A stretch of DNA of 64,000 bases from an uncultured Holophagaceae bacterium (GTDB lineage Bacteria > Acidobacteriota > Holophagae > Holophagales > Holophagaceae): the NCBI GenBank assembly GCA_903913215.1, contig CAIWKE010000020.1, forward strand, positions 1 through 64,000. Direction: 5' to 3'. Made by a program: the position numbers and the translations under genes. Shown piece by piece: positions 1-10,733 of the stretch; position 1 is the stretch's first letter; each line of letters starts with the position of its first letter. The notes under the pieces are model-generated. The model was given only the letters and a program-made list of their open reading frames with translations. It was not told the DNA's origin and searched no databases.

Positions 1-186
1 ACCCTTCCCAAGCCCCCACTCGGGCCATAGACTCCTTAGTCAGCAACGGCAGCCTCCTCTCCACTTGTTTCTTCGCAAATCCAAGTGAATCAGAGACTGC
101 CGTTGCCCTGTCTATCTACCCCTCAAATCCCGGAAGAACCATTTTTTAAGCCGCGAGTGGGCGCGGGGGGAATCCCCGTACGAGGT
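1..186. other. Left-edge intergenic sequence, no gene recognised
   Basis: This stretch lies downstream of the leftward hexR gene and runs to the window edge. The only open frame reading rightward through it (from 85) crosses into hexR in antisense and has no family resemblance, so I leave it out. A short run of T (about 142-147) and GC-rich self-complementary bits around 150-180 are present, but the T-run is on the wrong side of the stem to be an intrinsic terminator for hexR. I see nothing else in it. Confidence 0.5.
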
Positions 187-1029
187 CTAACCCGGCTCCC
201 GCGTCCCCTTCAGCGCCGCCTTGGCGGTTTCCATGCGGGTGATGGCCTCGGGGCCCTTCCGCAGGGCCAGGGCCACCGTGAGCACGTCGATGATGGTGAG
301 GTGCAGGAGGCGGGACACCATCGGCGCGTAGACCTCCGGATCCTCCTGCACATCCGCGGGTAGCACGAGATCCGCGGCCTTGGCCAGGGGGCTGTCGGAA
401 CGGGTCAGGGCCAGGATGGTGGCCCCGCTGCGCTTGGCCAGCGCCACCACTTCCAACAGGGCCTTGGTACGACCCGAACTGGAGATGACCAGCACCACGG
501 AACCCGGGGGAAGCAGGGCGGCGGCGACCCGCTGCATCTGCGGATCCACGCAGGCCACCGTGGCCGTACCAAGGCGGAACAGCTTCATCTGAGCGTCCTG
601 GGCCGTGACGCCGGAGTTGCCCAGGCCGTAGCACTCGATGCGGCTGGCCCCATGCAGGGCCTCCACGGCATGGGCCACCACGGTCGGCGCCAGGGCCCCG
701 CGGCCTCGGGACAGGCCCGCCGCCGCGTGGTCGAAGACCTTGGCGATGAGGTGGGCCAGGTCGTCCCCGGGCACCAGGCGGGCATGGACGAAGGGGATGC
801 CCGATCCCAGGTCTCCAGCCAGGCGCAGCTTGAAGCTGGGCAGGCCCGCGAACTTGAGGCGCCGGCAGAAGCGGATCACCGTGGGCTGGCTCACTTCCGC
901 CCAGAGCGCCAGCTTCGAGATCGGCGCCGACACCACTTCTACCGGGCGCTGGAGAACCAGTTCCGCCACCTTTTTTTCTGAGGGCGGAAGCTCCGGGAGG
1001 AGGGCCTGGATACGGCTCAGTAACGACAT
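187..1029 (-). CDS. hexR: RpiR/MurR-family transcriptional regulator, HexR-like
   Basis: This is a 280-residue sugar-phosphate sensing repressor. An N-terminal RpiR-type helix-turn-helix spans roughly residues 1-75, with the recognition segment around SQPTVIRFCRRL at 47-58. A C-terminal SIS sugar-phosphate-binding domain spans about 110-260, with the GLGNSG and VISSSGRTK phosphate-binding segments near 135-140 and 181-189. The start codon overlaps the stop of pgl by one base, so it is the last gene of a zwf-pgl-hexR operon. In proteobacteria HexR binds KDPG and controls zwf, edd, eda and gap; the same genes are adjacent here and two HexR-like palindromes lie in the zwf-edd spacer. Family assignment is secure; the HexR name rests on context. 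Confidence 0.88.
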   Translation of the reverse strand: MSLLSRIQALLPELPPSEKKVAELVLQRPVEVVSAPISKLALWAEVSQPTVIRFCRRLKFAGLPSFKLRLAGDLGSGIPFVHARLVPGDDLAHLIAKVFDHAAAGLSRGRGALAPTVVAHAVEALHGASRIECYGLGNSGVTAQDAQMKLFRLGTATVACVDPQMQRVAAALLPPGSVVLVISSSGRTKALLEVVALAKRSGATILALTRSDSPLAKAADLVLPADVQEDPEVYAPMVSRLLHLTIIDVLTVALALRKGPEAITRMETAKAALKGTREPG

Positions 1030-1733
1030 CAGGGCGCCCAGTAGATGGAGACCGGCACCGCGGATTGCCGCAGGATGGCCCGCACCGGGAGGTCTTCCAC
1101 AGGCCCCTCACCCAAGGCCTCTTCCAGCACTTGGCGCTTGGCGGCCCCGGAGATCATGAGCACGATGTCGCGGCTCTGGAGAATGCGATTCAGCGAGAGG
1201 CTCATGCGGGCGTGGGGCGCATAGGCGGGGTTCACCGCCAGCACCGGGTCCGGGGTAATGAGGCCCGCGGCCAGCTCGGCGGAGCCTGGGAACAGCGAGG
1301 CCATGTGGCCGTCCTCGCCCATACCCAGGACCAGGGTGCTGAAGGGACTTGGCAGCTCTAGGAGGCTGGCGCAGAGGCTTGGCGCGGCAGATTCCGGGGT
1401 AGAGTCGCCAGTCCAAAAGGGCAGGAAGGAGGCCATGGCCGCCCGCTGCTTCAGGAGGTGGGTACGGACCAAGGCCTCATTGCTGTCGGCGTGATCTGGC
1501 GGCACCCAGCGCTCGTCCGTGAGGGTGATCACCACGCGGCTCCAGACCAGGGACTGCGTCGCCAGAGCCTGGAAGAGGGCCACCGGGCTGCGCCCGCCCG
1601 ACACCACCAGCACCGCCTGCTCCTGCCGGGCCAGATCCTCCTTAAGGCGCTTAGCCACGTGCTGCGTCAGGGCCGCCGTGAGCTTGGGGGTATCCGTACA
1701 CTCTCGAAGCGAGGGCAAGTCAGTCCTCCTCAT
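1029..1733 (-). CDS. pgl: 6-phosphogluconolactonase
   Basis: The enzyme hydrolyses 6-phosphogluconolactone, the second step of the Entner-Doudoroff/pentose-phosphate entry, in the cytoplasm. The 234 residues match the DevB/SOL-type family: the VSGGRSPVALF segment near 44-54, TDERWVPPDHADSN near 72-85 and a LGMGEDGHMASLFPG catalytic segment. The ATG at 1733 overlaps the end of zwf by 14 bases. A TTG at 1718, one base beyond the zwf stop, has a GGAGG six bases upstream and is a credible alternative start, five residues shorter. The gene lies between zwf and hexR and is almost certainly translated from the zwf mRNA. Confidence 0.93.
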   Translation of the reverse strand: MRRTDLPSLRECTDTPKLTAALTQHVAKRLKEDLARQEQAVLVVSGGRSPVALFQALATQSLVWSRVVITLTDERWVPPDHADSNEALVRTHLLKQRAAMASFLPFWTGDSTPESAAPSLCASLLELPSPFSTLVLGMGEDGHMASLFPGSAELAAGLITPDPVLAVNPAYAPHARMSLSLNRILQSRDIVLMISGAAKRQVLEEALGEGPVEDLPVRAILRQSAVPVSIYWAP

Positions 1734-3180
1734 TCCAGGCCAGACCGTCCCTGGACAGGAGTGCGCTGGAGGCCGCGGGGCCCCAGCTGCCGGCGGTGTA
1801 GAACTTGGGCCGGTCCTCGTTGGCGGCCCAGCTGTCGAGGATGGGCTCCACCCAACGCCAGGCGGCCTCCTGCTCGTCCCGGCGCACGAAGAGAGTCAGT
1901 TTGCCGCGCATGGCGTCCAGCAACAGGCGCTCGTAGGCCTCCAGGCGGCGGGCCTTGAAGGACTCGGCGAAGTCCAGGTTCAGATTCACCGGGTGCAGGG
2001 CCATGGCATCGCCGGGCTGCTTGGCCTCCAGATAGAGGCGCATGCTCTCGTCGGGCTGCATGCGGATGATCAGGCGGTTCGCGCGGTTGGTGTGGTGGGC
2101 CTCACCAAAAATGGGATGGGGCACCGGGCGGAAGTTGACGACGATCTCCGCCAGCTTCTCGGGCATGCGCTTGCCCGAGCGCAGGAAGAAGGGCACACCA
2201 GCCCAGCGCCAGGTGTCGATCTCCGCCTTCACAGCCACAAAGGTCTCCGTGCGGCTGTCCGGCGCCACGCCCGCCTCCTCGGCGTAGCCAATGACGGGCT
2301 GGCTGGCCACGGCCCCGGCCTTGTACTGGCCCCGCACGGTCTTGGTGGCCACGTCCTGGGGGCGGAAGGGCTTGAGGGAGCGCAGCACTTTCAGCTTCTC
2401 GTCGCGCACGGCATCGGGGTCGCTGCTGGTGGGAGGCTCCATGGCCACAATGCAGAGCAGCTGGAGCAGGTGGTTCTGCAGCATGTCCCGCAGTGCTCCA
2501 GTGCCCTCATAGAAGTCGCCCCGGCCCTCCACACCCAACTGCTCGGCCACGGTGATCTGCACGTCCTGCACCCACTCGCGCCGCCACAGGGGCTCAAACA
2601 GCACGTTGCCGAAACGCAGGGCCAGCAGGTTCTGGACGGGCTCCTTGCCCAGGTAGTGGTCGATGCGGAAGATCTGGCGTTCCGTGAAGTGCTGCCCCAC
2701 GGCGTCGTTGATCTCGCGCGACGAATGGAGGTCGTGGCCCAGGGGCTTCTCCACCACCACCCGGGACTGGGTCGTGATGAGGCCGGCCGCGCCCAGGTTG
2801 GCGGACATGGCCGCGAAGAAGTCCGGCGAGGTGGAATAGTAGAAGACCCGGACCCGCTCCGGGTGCTGCCCCAGGGCCTCGGCCAGGGGCCCGTAGCTCT
2901 CCGCCTGAACTGCATCCATGGGGAAGTAGTGGACCCGTTCCGCGAACGCAGCCCAGGTCTCCGCATCAAAAGCGTCCCCCAGAAAGGGACGGCAGGTGGC
3001 CTCGGCCAGGGCCAGGAATCCGGCGCGATCCAACGGCTTCCGCGCTGCGGCCAAGATGCGCGAGGCAGTACTCAGGGTGCCCGTCTTCACCTGCTGATAG
3101 AGGGCCGGCAACAACTTCCGCATGGCCAGGTCCCCGGTCCCGCCGAACAGCACCATATCAACATCGGGCAGGCTCTTCAT
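1720..3180 (-). CDS. zwf: Glucose-6-phosphate 1-dehydrogenase
   Basis: The enzyme oxidises glucose-6-phosphate to 6-phosphogluconolactone with NAD(P)+. The N-terminal nucleotide-binding [11 protein letters not shown] lies near residues 12-22 and the active-site RIDHYLGKE near 172-180. The protein is about 486 residues, the normal family length. I choose the ATG at 3180 because GGAG lies six bases upstream; the ATG at 3192 has no ribosome-binding site and would place the start inside the operator region. It is the first gene of the zwf-pgl-hexR operon and diverges from edd. A HexR-like palindrome at 3194-3208 sits just upstream, where repressor binding would block transcription or initiation. 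Confidence 0.96.
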   Translation of the reverse strand: MKSLPDVDMVLFGGTGDLAMRKLLPALYQQVKTGTLSTASRILAAARKPLDRAGFLALAEATCRPFLGDAFDAETWAAFAERVHYFPMDAVQAESYGPLAEALGQHPERVRVFYYSTSPDFFAAMSANLGAAGLITTQSRVVVEKPLGHDLHSSREINDAVGQHFTERQIFRIDHYLGKEPVQNLLALRFGNVLFEPLWRREWVQDVQITVAEQLGVEGRGDFYEGTGALRDMLQNHLLQLLCIVAMEPPTSSDPDAVRDEKLKVLRSLKPFRPQDVATKTVRGQYKAGAVASQPVIGYAEEAGVAPDSRTETFVAVKAEIDTWRWAGVPFFLRSGKRMPEKLAEIVVNFRPVPHPIFGEAHHTNRANRLIIRMQPDESMRLYLEAKQPGDAMALHPVNLNLDFAESFKARRLEAYERLLLDAMRGKLTLFVRRDEQEAAWRWVEPILDSWAANEDRPKFYTAGSWGPAASSALLSRDGLAWNEED

Positions 3181-3193
3181 GCGGGGCTCCATA

Positions 3194-3208
3194 CGTAGGA
3201 ATACTACA
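3194..3208. promoter_or_regulatory. Putative HexR operator, zwf-proximal
   Basis: Read on the minus strand the site is TGTAGTATTCCTACG, which fits the proteobacterial HexR consensus TGTARTN4YTACA except at the last base. It lies 14 bases upstream of the chosen zwf start. A second copy of the same pattern lies 29 bases away on the edd side, and a HexR-like gene is the third gene of the zwf operon. The sequence match is seen directly; the regulator assignment is inference. Confidence 0.55.
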
Positions 3209-3219
3209 TTATTTGAGAT

Positions 3220-3233
3220 TGGAACCGCTTACA
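3220..3233. promoter_or_regulatory. Putative LacI-family/cre-type operator in the zwf-edd spacer
   Basis: The 14-mer TGGAACCGCTTACA differs at one position from the perfect palindrome TGTAACCGCTTACA found twice upstream of the maltodextrin operon. It lies between the two HexR-like palindromes. The LacI-family gene at 26107 is the obvious candidate regulator, which would join the maltodextrin and Entner-Doudoroff loci in one regulon. Confidence 0.45.
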
Positions 3234-3236
3234 CAA

Positions 3237-3251
3237 TGTAATATTGTTACG
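3237..3251. promoter_or_regulatory. Putative HexR operator, edd-proximal
   Basis: The site reads TGTAATATTGTTACG, again the TGTARTN4YTACA pattern with the last base changed, as in the zwf-proximal copy. It lies 30 bases upstream of the edd start codon. Having one such palindrome next to each divergent gene suggests coordinated repression of both arms. Confidence 0.55.
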
Positions 3252-3281
3252 TTCCGGCCTGACCGGGAAGGAAGGAAGCCC

Positions 3282-5113
3282 ATGGCCCTGCATCCCCAAG
3301 TGGCCGCCATCACGGAGCGGATCCGCCAGCGCAGCCGCGCCAGTCGCGAGTCCTACCTGGCCCAGATCCGCGAAGCCGCCTCCACCAAGCCGCATCGCTG
3401 TGATGTCTCCTGTGCGAACCTGGCCCACACCTTCGCCGCCGCGGGCACGGATAAGCCTGCACTGCGGGAGGGGCACAGTCCCAACCTGGGCATCGTGACG
3501 GCCTACAACGACATGCTCTCAGCGCATCAGCCGCTGGCCGCCTTCCCCGCCTGGATCAAGGAAGCCGCCCGCGACGAGGGGGCCACGGCCCAAGTGGCCG
3601 GGGGCGTGCCCGCCATGTGCGACGGCATCACCCAGGGCCAGCCGGGCATGGAGTTGTCCCTGTTCTCCCGGGACGTCATCGCCATGGCCACGGCCGTGGC
3701 CCTCTCCCACAACGTCTTTGACGGGGCCCTCTGCCTGGGCGTCTGCGACAAGATCGTGCCGGGCCTCCTCATCGGGGCGCTGCAGTTCGGGCACCTGCCG
3801 GTGATCTTCGTGCCGGGCGGGCCCATGGTCAGCGGCATTTCCAACACCGAAAAGGCCCAGGTGCGCCAGCGGGCCGCCGCGGGCCTGGCTGACCGCGCAG
3901 AACTGTTGGAGGCCGAGGCTCGGTCCTACTCGGCGCCGGGCACCTGCACTTTCTACGGCACAGCCAACAGCAACCAGATGCTCATGGAAGTCATGGGCCT
4001 GCACTTGCCCGGCGCGGCCTTTGTGCCCTCGGGGAGCCCCCTGCGAGAGGCCCTCACGCGCCACGCAGCCACCCGTCTGACCCAGCTGGGCGAGGGCCGA
4101 GCCGACTACACGCCCCTGGGCCTGGTCATCGACGAGCGGGCCGTGGTGAACGGCATCGTGGGCCTGCTGGCCACGGGGGGCTCCACCAACCACACGCTGC
4201 ACCTGGTGGCCATCGCCCGGGCCGCGGGCATCCACATCGACTGGACCGACTTCGACGAACTCTCGGCCTGTGTGCCCCTCCTGGCCCGGGTCTATCCCAA
4301 CGGCCCGGCTGATGTGAACGCCTTCCATGAGGCCGGTGGCACCAGCTTCCTGATCCGCGAGCTGCTGGGCGCCGGGCTCCTCAATGGTGATGTGCAGACC
4401 GTGGCGGGCCCGGGCCTCCAGCCCTACACCCAGGCGCCCAGCCTCGGCCCAGCGGGGCTGATCTGGACCGAGGTTCCCGCCGCCAGTGGCGATGAGGCGG
4501 TCCTGCGCCCCGCCGCCCGGCCCTTCTCGCCGAATGGTGGCCTCCGCCTGCTCCAGGGCAACCTGGGCCGTGCGGTCATCAAGGTCTCGGCCGTGAAGCC
4601 CGAGCACCACCACATCCTGGCCCCAGCGCGGGTTTTCGACAGCCAGGAGGCCCTGCAGGCCGCCTACAAGGCCGGGAGCCTGGACGGGGACTTTGTGGCC
4701 GTGGTGCGCTTTCAAGGTCCCCGTGCCAACGGCATGCCCGAACTGCACCAGCTCACACCTCCCTTGGCGAACCTCCAGGACCGTGGCTGCCACGTGGCCC
4801 TGGTCACGGACGGCCGCATGTCCGGGGCCTCGGGCAAGGTGCCCGCCGCCATCCACGTCTCGCCGGAAGCCCTCGCGGGCGGCCCCCTGGCCAAAGTGCA
4901 GGACGGGGATCTCATCGAACTGGACGCGGAGAGCGGCTTCTTGAACATCAGGGTAGACCCAGCCCAATGGGCCCTGCGCCCCTCGGCCCCACCCCCCGAC
5001 AAGGGCTCCGAACGGGGCTCGGGCCGGGAGCTCTTCGGCCTGTTCCGGGCCCACGCCACGGAAGCCGAGGCCGGAGGCACCTCCTTCGGCGCCAGCTTCG
5101 ATCGGAGTCAGTC

Positions 5114-5117
<4 letters not shown>
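3282..5117 (+). CDS. edd: Phosphogluconate dehydratase (Entner-Doudoroff)
   Basis: The enzyme dehydrates 6-phosphogluconate to KDPG using a [4Fe-4S] cluster; it belongs to the IlvD/Edd family. Family segments seen are [17 protein letters not shown] near residues 107-123, [11 protein letters not shown] near 151-161 and the C-terminal [23 protein letters not shown] region. The ATG at 3282 is chosen because a purine-rich AAGGAAG precedes it and it matches the usual N-terminus; the frame is open 69 bases further upstream but that part overlaps the operators. The product is 611 residues, normal for Edd. Its stop overlaps the eda start (ATGA), so the two are translationally coupled. Confidence 0.96.
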
Positions 5118-6812
<1,695 letters not shown>

Positions 6813-6835
6813 AACGGCAATCCCAGCCTCTGATT

Positions 6836-6905
6836 AACCGCAGAGGACGCAGGGGGCGCAGAGAAAAGAAGGTGTTTCTCTGCGCCCCCTGCGTCCTCTG
6901 CGGTT
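6836..6905. repeat. Perfect 31-bp inverted repeat (hairpin) after gap
   Basis: Arms at 6836-6866 and 6875-6905 are perfectly complementary over 31 bases, with an 8-base loop. The arms are purine/pyrimidine skewed, built around GCAGAGGACGCAGGGGGCGC. It lies between gap and the next gene on the same strand. There is no clear T-run after the right arm, so it is either a factor-independent stop without a tail, an mRNA-stabilising 3' structure, or a copy of a mobile or dispersed palindrome. Similar long perfect hairpins occur at 54468-54534 and, decayed, at 57870-57924. Confidence 0.85.
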
Positions 6906-6958
6906 GAGTCTTTTCTCGGGTGTTCCTCGATATGCTGAGATCACTCTCGGAGTCGCGC

Positions 6959-8431
6959 ATGTTCAAGCCCTTCCTGCTGCTGTCAGCTCTGGCTCTGGTG
7001 ACGATGGGGCTTCCAGCCCAGGCTCAGAGCCTGACAGTGTCCACCGCTGCGACGGAACTGCCCACGGGGGCGCGCTGGCTGCGGCACTTCAACGAGGATC
7101 TGCTCCCCTTCTGGAACTTGCCGGATGCCTGGGGCCAGCCCGAGGGCAACTTCCCCACCTTCCGGGGCAATGACGGACGGGCGGTGGACTGGGCCAAGCC
7201 CCCGGAGGAGCTTGCCGACGGCCCTGGCTGGATCAAGGCGGAGTTCGGCCGGGACTATGTGCGCATGAAGTCCCGCCAGACCTACTTCTACTGCGTGGCC
7301 TACCACCTCACGGGAGATCCCCGCATGTTGGAATTGGCCCGGGCTGGTGCGACCTTCATCCGCACGAAGGGCATCGACCCCAGTACGGGCAGCGCCGTCT
7401 CCTACTGGGAAAAGGGACTGCCCAAACCCGAGCTGCTGGCCCGCAGCAGCCAGGACCTGGCGTATGCGGAGTTGGGTCTGGCGATGTACTACTACCTCAC
7501 CCGGGATGAAACGGTGCTGCGCGACATCCAGAAGCTGAAGCAGCACATCTTCTCCCAATACTGGAACCCGGCCTGGAAGGGCCTGCGTTGGGTCGTGAAG
7601 GAAAACGCCGATCACGAAGAGCAGCGTCAGGAACTGGTGGCCCAACTGGACCAGGTCAACGCCTACCTGCTGCTGTTGACCCCCATCCTGCCACCCCGCG
7701 CGCGCAAGGCGTGGACCGTGGACCTGCAGCTTCTGGCTGAGGTGATGGTGAAGGACTATCACGAGGCGGACCGGCACCTATTCTGGGGCACCATCCACGA
7801 CGCCAAGCAAAAGCGCCTGGGCGCTCGGCACGTGGACTTCGGGCACACGGCCAAGGCCTACTGGATGCTGGAACGCATCGGCCTCCTCACCAAAGACCAG
7901 GCCTTGGTGGACCTGGCCACCACCGGCGCCGCCGCGGTACTGAAGCAGGCCTACCTGCCGGACTCGGGCACATGGGGTTCGCGCCTGCGCCCCGATGGCA
8001 GTGTGGACTCAGGCAAGGAGTGGTGGATCTATGCGGAGCTGGATCAGCTCAGCGCAACTCTGGCGCTGCGAGATCCAGCCAAAGCCGCGCCCCTTGGGCG
8101 CACCGCAGACTTCTGGTTCCGGCGCATGGTGGACCCCGTGGGCCACGAGGTCTGGGGCGGGGCCGGTGGTCCCGACTTCGAGCCCTACCAGGGCCCCAAG
8201 ATCCACCAATGGAAGAGTGGCTACCACTCCGCCGAGCACGCACTGGTGGGCTACCTTACGGCTCAGGCCCTGCACGGTGAGCCAGCCACCCTCTACTTCG
8301 CCCCACCCAGTGCCAAGGCTCTCCTGCGGCCCTACTTCTTCGAAGGCAAGGCCACCGTGCTCAGCACGGCACCGCTGCCAGGCTTTCCCGGCCATGTGAA
8401 GGTCCAAGCCAGCTTTACGGACCTGAAATAG
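6959..8431 (+). CDS. Secreted AGE-like / six-hairpin-type protein of unknown substrate
   Basis: The product is about 490 residues, with a hydrophobic signal peptide ending near AQA about residue 23 when started at the ATG at 6959; an in-frame ATG at 6920 would add 13 residues with no hydrophobic merit. The body resembles N-acylglucosamine 2-epimerase-like (alpha/alpha)6-barrel proteins, with repeated helical pairs and segments such as VDFGHTAKAYWMLERIG and GYHSAEHALVGYL. Known members isomerise sugars such as cellobiose, mannose or N-acylglucosamine in the cytoplasm, so an exported one is unusual. It is convergent with pullulanase, only 9 bases away, suggesting a role in carbohydrate use. Activity is not predicted with confidence. 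Confidence 0.7.
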   Translation: MFKPFLLLSALALVTMGLPAQAQSLTVSTAATELPTGARWLRHFNEDLLPFWNLPDAWGQPEGNFPTFRGNDGRAVDWAKPPEELADGPGWIKAEFGRDYVRMKSRQTYFYCVAYHLTGDPRMLELARAGATFIRTKGIDPSTGSAVSYWEKGLPKPELLARSSQDLAYAELGLAMYYYLTRDETVLRDIQKLKQHIFSQYWNPAWKGLRWVVKENADHEEQRQELVAQLDQVNAYLLLLTPILPPRARKAWTVDLQLLAEVMVKDYHEADRHLFWGTIHDAKQKRLGARHVDFGHTAKAYWMLERIGLLTKDQALVDLATTGAAAVLKQAYLPDSGTWGSRLRPDGSVDSGKEWWIYAELDQLSATLALRDPAKAAPLGRTADFWFRRMVDPVGHEVWGGAGGPDFEPYQGPKIHQWKSGYHSAEHALVGYLTAQALHGEPATLYFAPPSAKALLRPYFFEGKATVLSTAPLPGFPGHVKVQASFTDLK

Positions 8432-8440
8432 GGGTTCTGT

Positions 8441-10696
8441 TCAGGGCTTGCGCAGGATCGCAGAGGTGAAAGGTTGCAGGGTCACGGCGGTGCCGATCAC
8501 GGACACACCTGTGGGGGACGCGATGGAGGTGAGGCCCGCCTTGGCGCCATCAGCCAGTAGCGCCGCACCACCCAGGTCCACATCCGCAGTGAAGGTCTTG
8601 GCCGTAGCATCGGCATTGTGGAAGACATAGTAGGCGGTGAGATTCGTGGCCACGGCCTTGTAGCCGAAAGCCAGCGTGGTGGTGCCCACGCCTACAGGCG
8701 GGATGGCCGTGAGGTTGGCGGCGCGGTTAGCGTCCGGCAACCGGAACGCATCGGTACTCTTGCGGATGGCCGTGAGGCCCTGCACGTAGCTGTACAGCAG
8801 GTAGCCATTGCTGGTGGTAGCGTAGTTCGTGAAGTGGCCACTGATGGGGTCGCTGGAGTAGACATTGGCCCACTTCACCATGTTGATGGCATCCGAGGCG
8901 TTGTAGGAGTTGTCCACGAAGGAGCGGATGTTGTTGGACTTGGTATTGGCGTAGCCGCCGGTCGTCTCCTTGGTGCGGAACATCTCGTCACCCGCGTGGA
9001 TGAAGGCCAGTCCCTGGGAAGTCAGCAGCACCGCATAGCCCACCTGAGCCCGCTTCAGGATGACCCCGTCATCGTAGGCTGTCTTGGTGGCGTTGGTGGC
9101 CATGGCCAGCACATCATAGAGGCAGAGGTTGTCGTGGCAGGTGAGGTAGCTCACGACGTTGTTGGTAGAGCCGGGGGCGAAGGTGGGGCTGGTGTTGGTG
9201 GGCAGTCCGGCGATGTTGGCGAACAGGTTGGCAGGATTCTGGGCGGAGCCAGTCAGGAAGGCCGGTGCCCCGTCGTTGGGATAGCCGTTCTTGAAGATCT
9301 GCCGGTAACTGTCCGAGAACATGGCCACGTTGAGCCCCTTGAACTGGGCTGAGGCGCTCTGGTCCGCGCCCGCGATGGGATCGCCGTTGTAGTCCGTGGC
9401 ACCACCGCTGTAGAAGCCATTCCAGCCTTCGCCCAGGAAGACCACCTTGGGGTTGAGGGCCGCAGCCGCGGCATAGGCGTCCTTGACCGTCTGGGTGTCC
9501 AGAACCCCCATGAGGTCGAAGCGGAAGCCATCCACCTTGTACTCACTCACCCAGTGGACGATGGAGTCCATGATGAGCTTGCGGACCATCTTGGCCTCGG
9601 ACTTCACATCGCGGCTGCCGGCGCCGTTGTTGCTGGTGCTGCGATAGAGGTAGGACTGGAGGCCCGAGTCCCCCAGCACTGCGTTATTGGCCGTGTGGTT
9701 GTAGACCACGTCCAGGATGACGCCCATGCCCTGCTTGTGGATCTCGTTGACGAGGGTCTTTAGCTCATTGATCCGGGCCGTTGGGCTCGTTGGCGAGGCG
9801 GAGTACATGCCCGTGGGGGTGAAGTAGTTCTGGGGATCGTAGCCCCAGTTGTAGTTGGCCCCGGAGGTGATCCGCACATCCAGTTCCCGGGTGCCGATCT
9901 TGGTCTGGTCGTAGGTGTAGTTTTCGAGGGGGCAGAGCAGTTGCACGTGAGTGACGCCGAGCTTCTGGATGTGGGGCAGCAGGTCCACCAGGCCCTTGTA
10001 GGTGCCCCAAGTGTGGCCGGAGGCAAAGCCGGTCAATGCTGAATCCACGGTGAGGTCCCGTACGCCAGCCTCGTAAACGATGGCATCCCGGTTGCCACTG
10101 AAGGCATAGGGGCTCGCGGCGCCGCTGGCATCCTTCATGGCTGAGCCATCGAAGTAGTAGGAGCTACCCGCATAGGCGGTCCACCCGCTGTCTGGCCCGG
10201 TGCTCGCGGGGTTGACGATGGCCCCCTTGCCGATGGTGTCGCCGCTGATGGTGGCGCCGTTGGCGTGAACCCACTGGGCCATGGACTTGGCGTAGGGATC
10301 CAGGACGAATTCGCCACCCACTTTGTAGACGTAGAAATTCTGGCTGGGCAGGGCCACCGAGCCCGTGCTCCAGACGCCACCACTGCCGCGGGTCATGGCG
10401 AGGGTGCCGGCAGGGGCGCTCAGCGAATCGCTCCAGGCCGAATACAGGTTCACCGTGACGGAACTGGCGTTGGGGTTCCAGTAGTTGAAGGTCACATTGG
10501 CGCCGCTGACCAGAGCGCCCAAGGCCGTGCTGGGCACCTTGAAATACGCGGGGTCTGCCGGTGGGGTCGAGTTGGCGTCGGTGTCGATGTTGACGGCGGG
10601 AGGCGTGGGAGTGGAGCTGCTGCTGCCCCCTCCACCACCACAGCCAAGGAGGGCCAACATGCCTGCGCTCAGGGCAAAAATTGTAAATCGGGACAT
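8441..10696 (-). CDS. pulA: Pullulanase-type GH13 lipoprotein
   Basis: The enzyme cleaves alpha-1,6 bonds of pullulan and branched maltodextrin, probably anchored in the envelope. The ATG at 10696 follows AAGGAGGTGCGC; the earlier frame start adds nine residues without a ribosome site. A signal peptide ends in the lipobox LLGC (Cys near 19), followed by a Gly/Ser linker. An N-terminal CBM48-like domain lies near 55-140. The catalytic GH13 domain shows the type I pullulanase mark YNWGYDP near 282, DVVYNH near 329, the nucleophile Asp in GFRFD near 394, the acid Glu in FLGEGW near 423 and TCHDN near 525. It is the last gene of the maltodextrin operon. Confidence 0.93.
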   Translation of the reverse strand: MSRFTIFALSAGMLALLGCGGGGGSSSSTPTPPAVNIDTDANSTPPADPAYFKVPSTALGALVSGANVTFNYWNPNASSVTVNLYSAWSDSLSAPAGTLAMTRGSGGVWSTGSVALPSQNFYVYKVGGEFVLDPYAKSMAQWVHANGATISGDTIGKGAIVNPASTGPDSGWTAYAGSSYYFDGSAMKDASGAASPYAFSGNRDAIVYEAGVRDLTVDSALTGFASGHTWGTYKGLVDLLPHIQKLGVTHVQLLCPLENYTYDQTKIGTRELDVRITSGANYNWGYDPQNYFTPTGMYSASPTSPTARINELKTLVNEIHKQGMGVILDVVYNHTANNAVLGDSGLQSYLYRSTSNNGAGSRDVKSEAKMVRKLIMDSIVHWVSEYKVDGFRFDLMGVLDTQTVKDAYAAAAALNPKVVFLGEGWNGFYSGGATDYNGDPIAGADQSASAQFKGLNVAMFSDSYRQIFKNGYPNDGAPAFLTGSAQNPANLFANIAGLPTNTSPTFAPGSTNNVVSYLTCHDNLCLYDVLAMATNATKTAYDDGVILKRAQVGYAVLLTSQGLAFIHAGDEMFRTKETTGGYANTKSNNIRSFVDNSYNASDAINMVKWANVYSSDPISGHFTNYATTSNGYLLYSYVQGLTAIRKSTDAFRLPDANRAANLTAIPPVGVGTTTLAFGYKAVATNLTAYYVFHNADATAKTFTADVDLGGAALLADGAKAGLTSIASPTGVSVIGTAVTLQPFTSAILRKP

Positions 10697-10733
10697 GCGC
10701 ACCTCCTTGGTAGGTCGATTCACAGCGGGGTGA

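Noticed and set aside
85-363. Small rightward frame at the left edge
   Set aside because: Mostly antisense to hexR; no family or ribosome site.
1519-3198. 559-residue frame antisense to zwf
   Set aside because: Shadow frame; it overlaps zwf and pgl completely and has no ribosome site or motif.
3519-5054. 511-residue frame antisense to edd
   Set aside because: Shadow of edd with biased composition.
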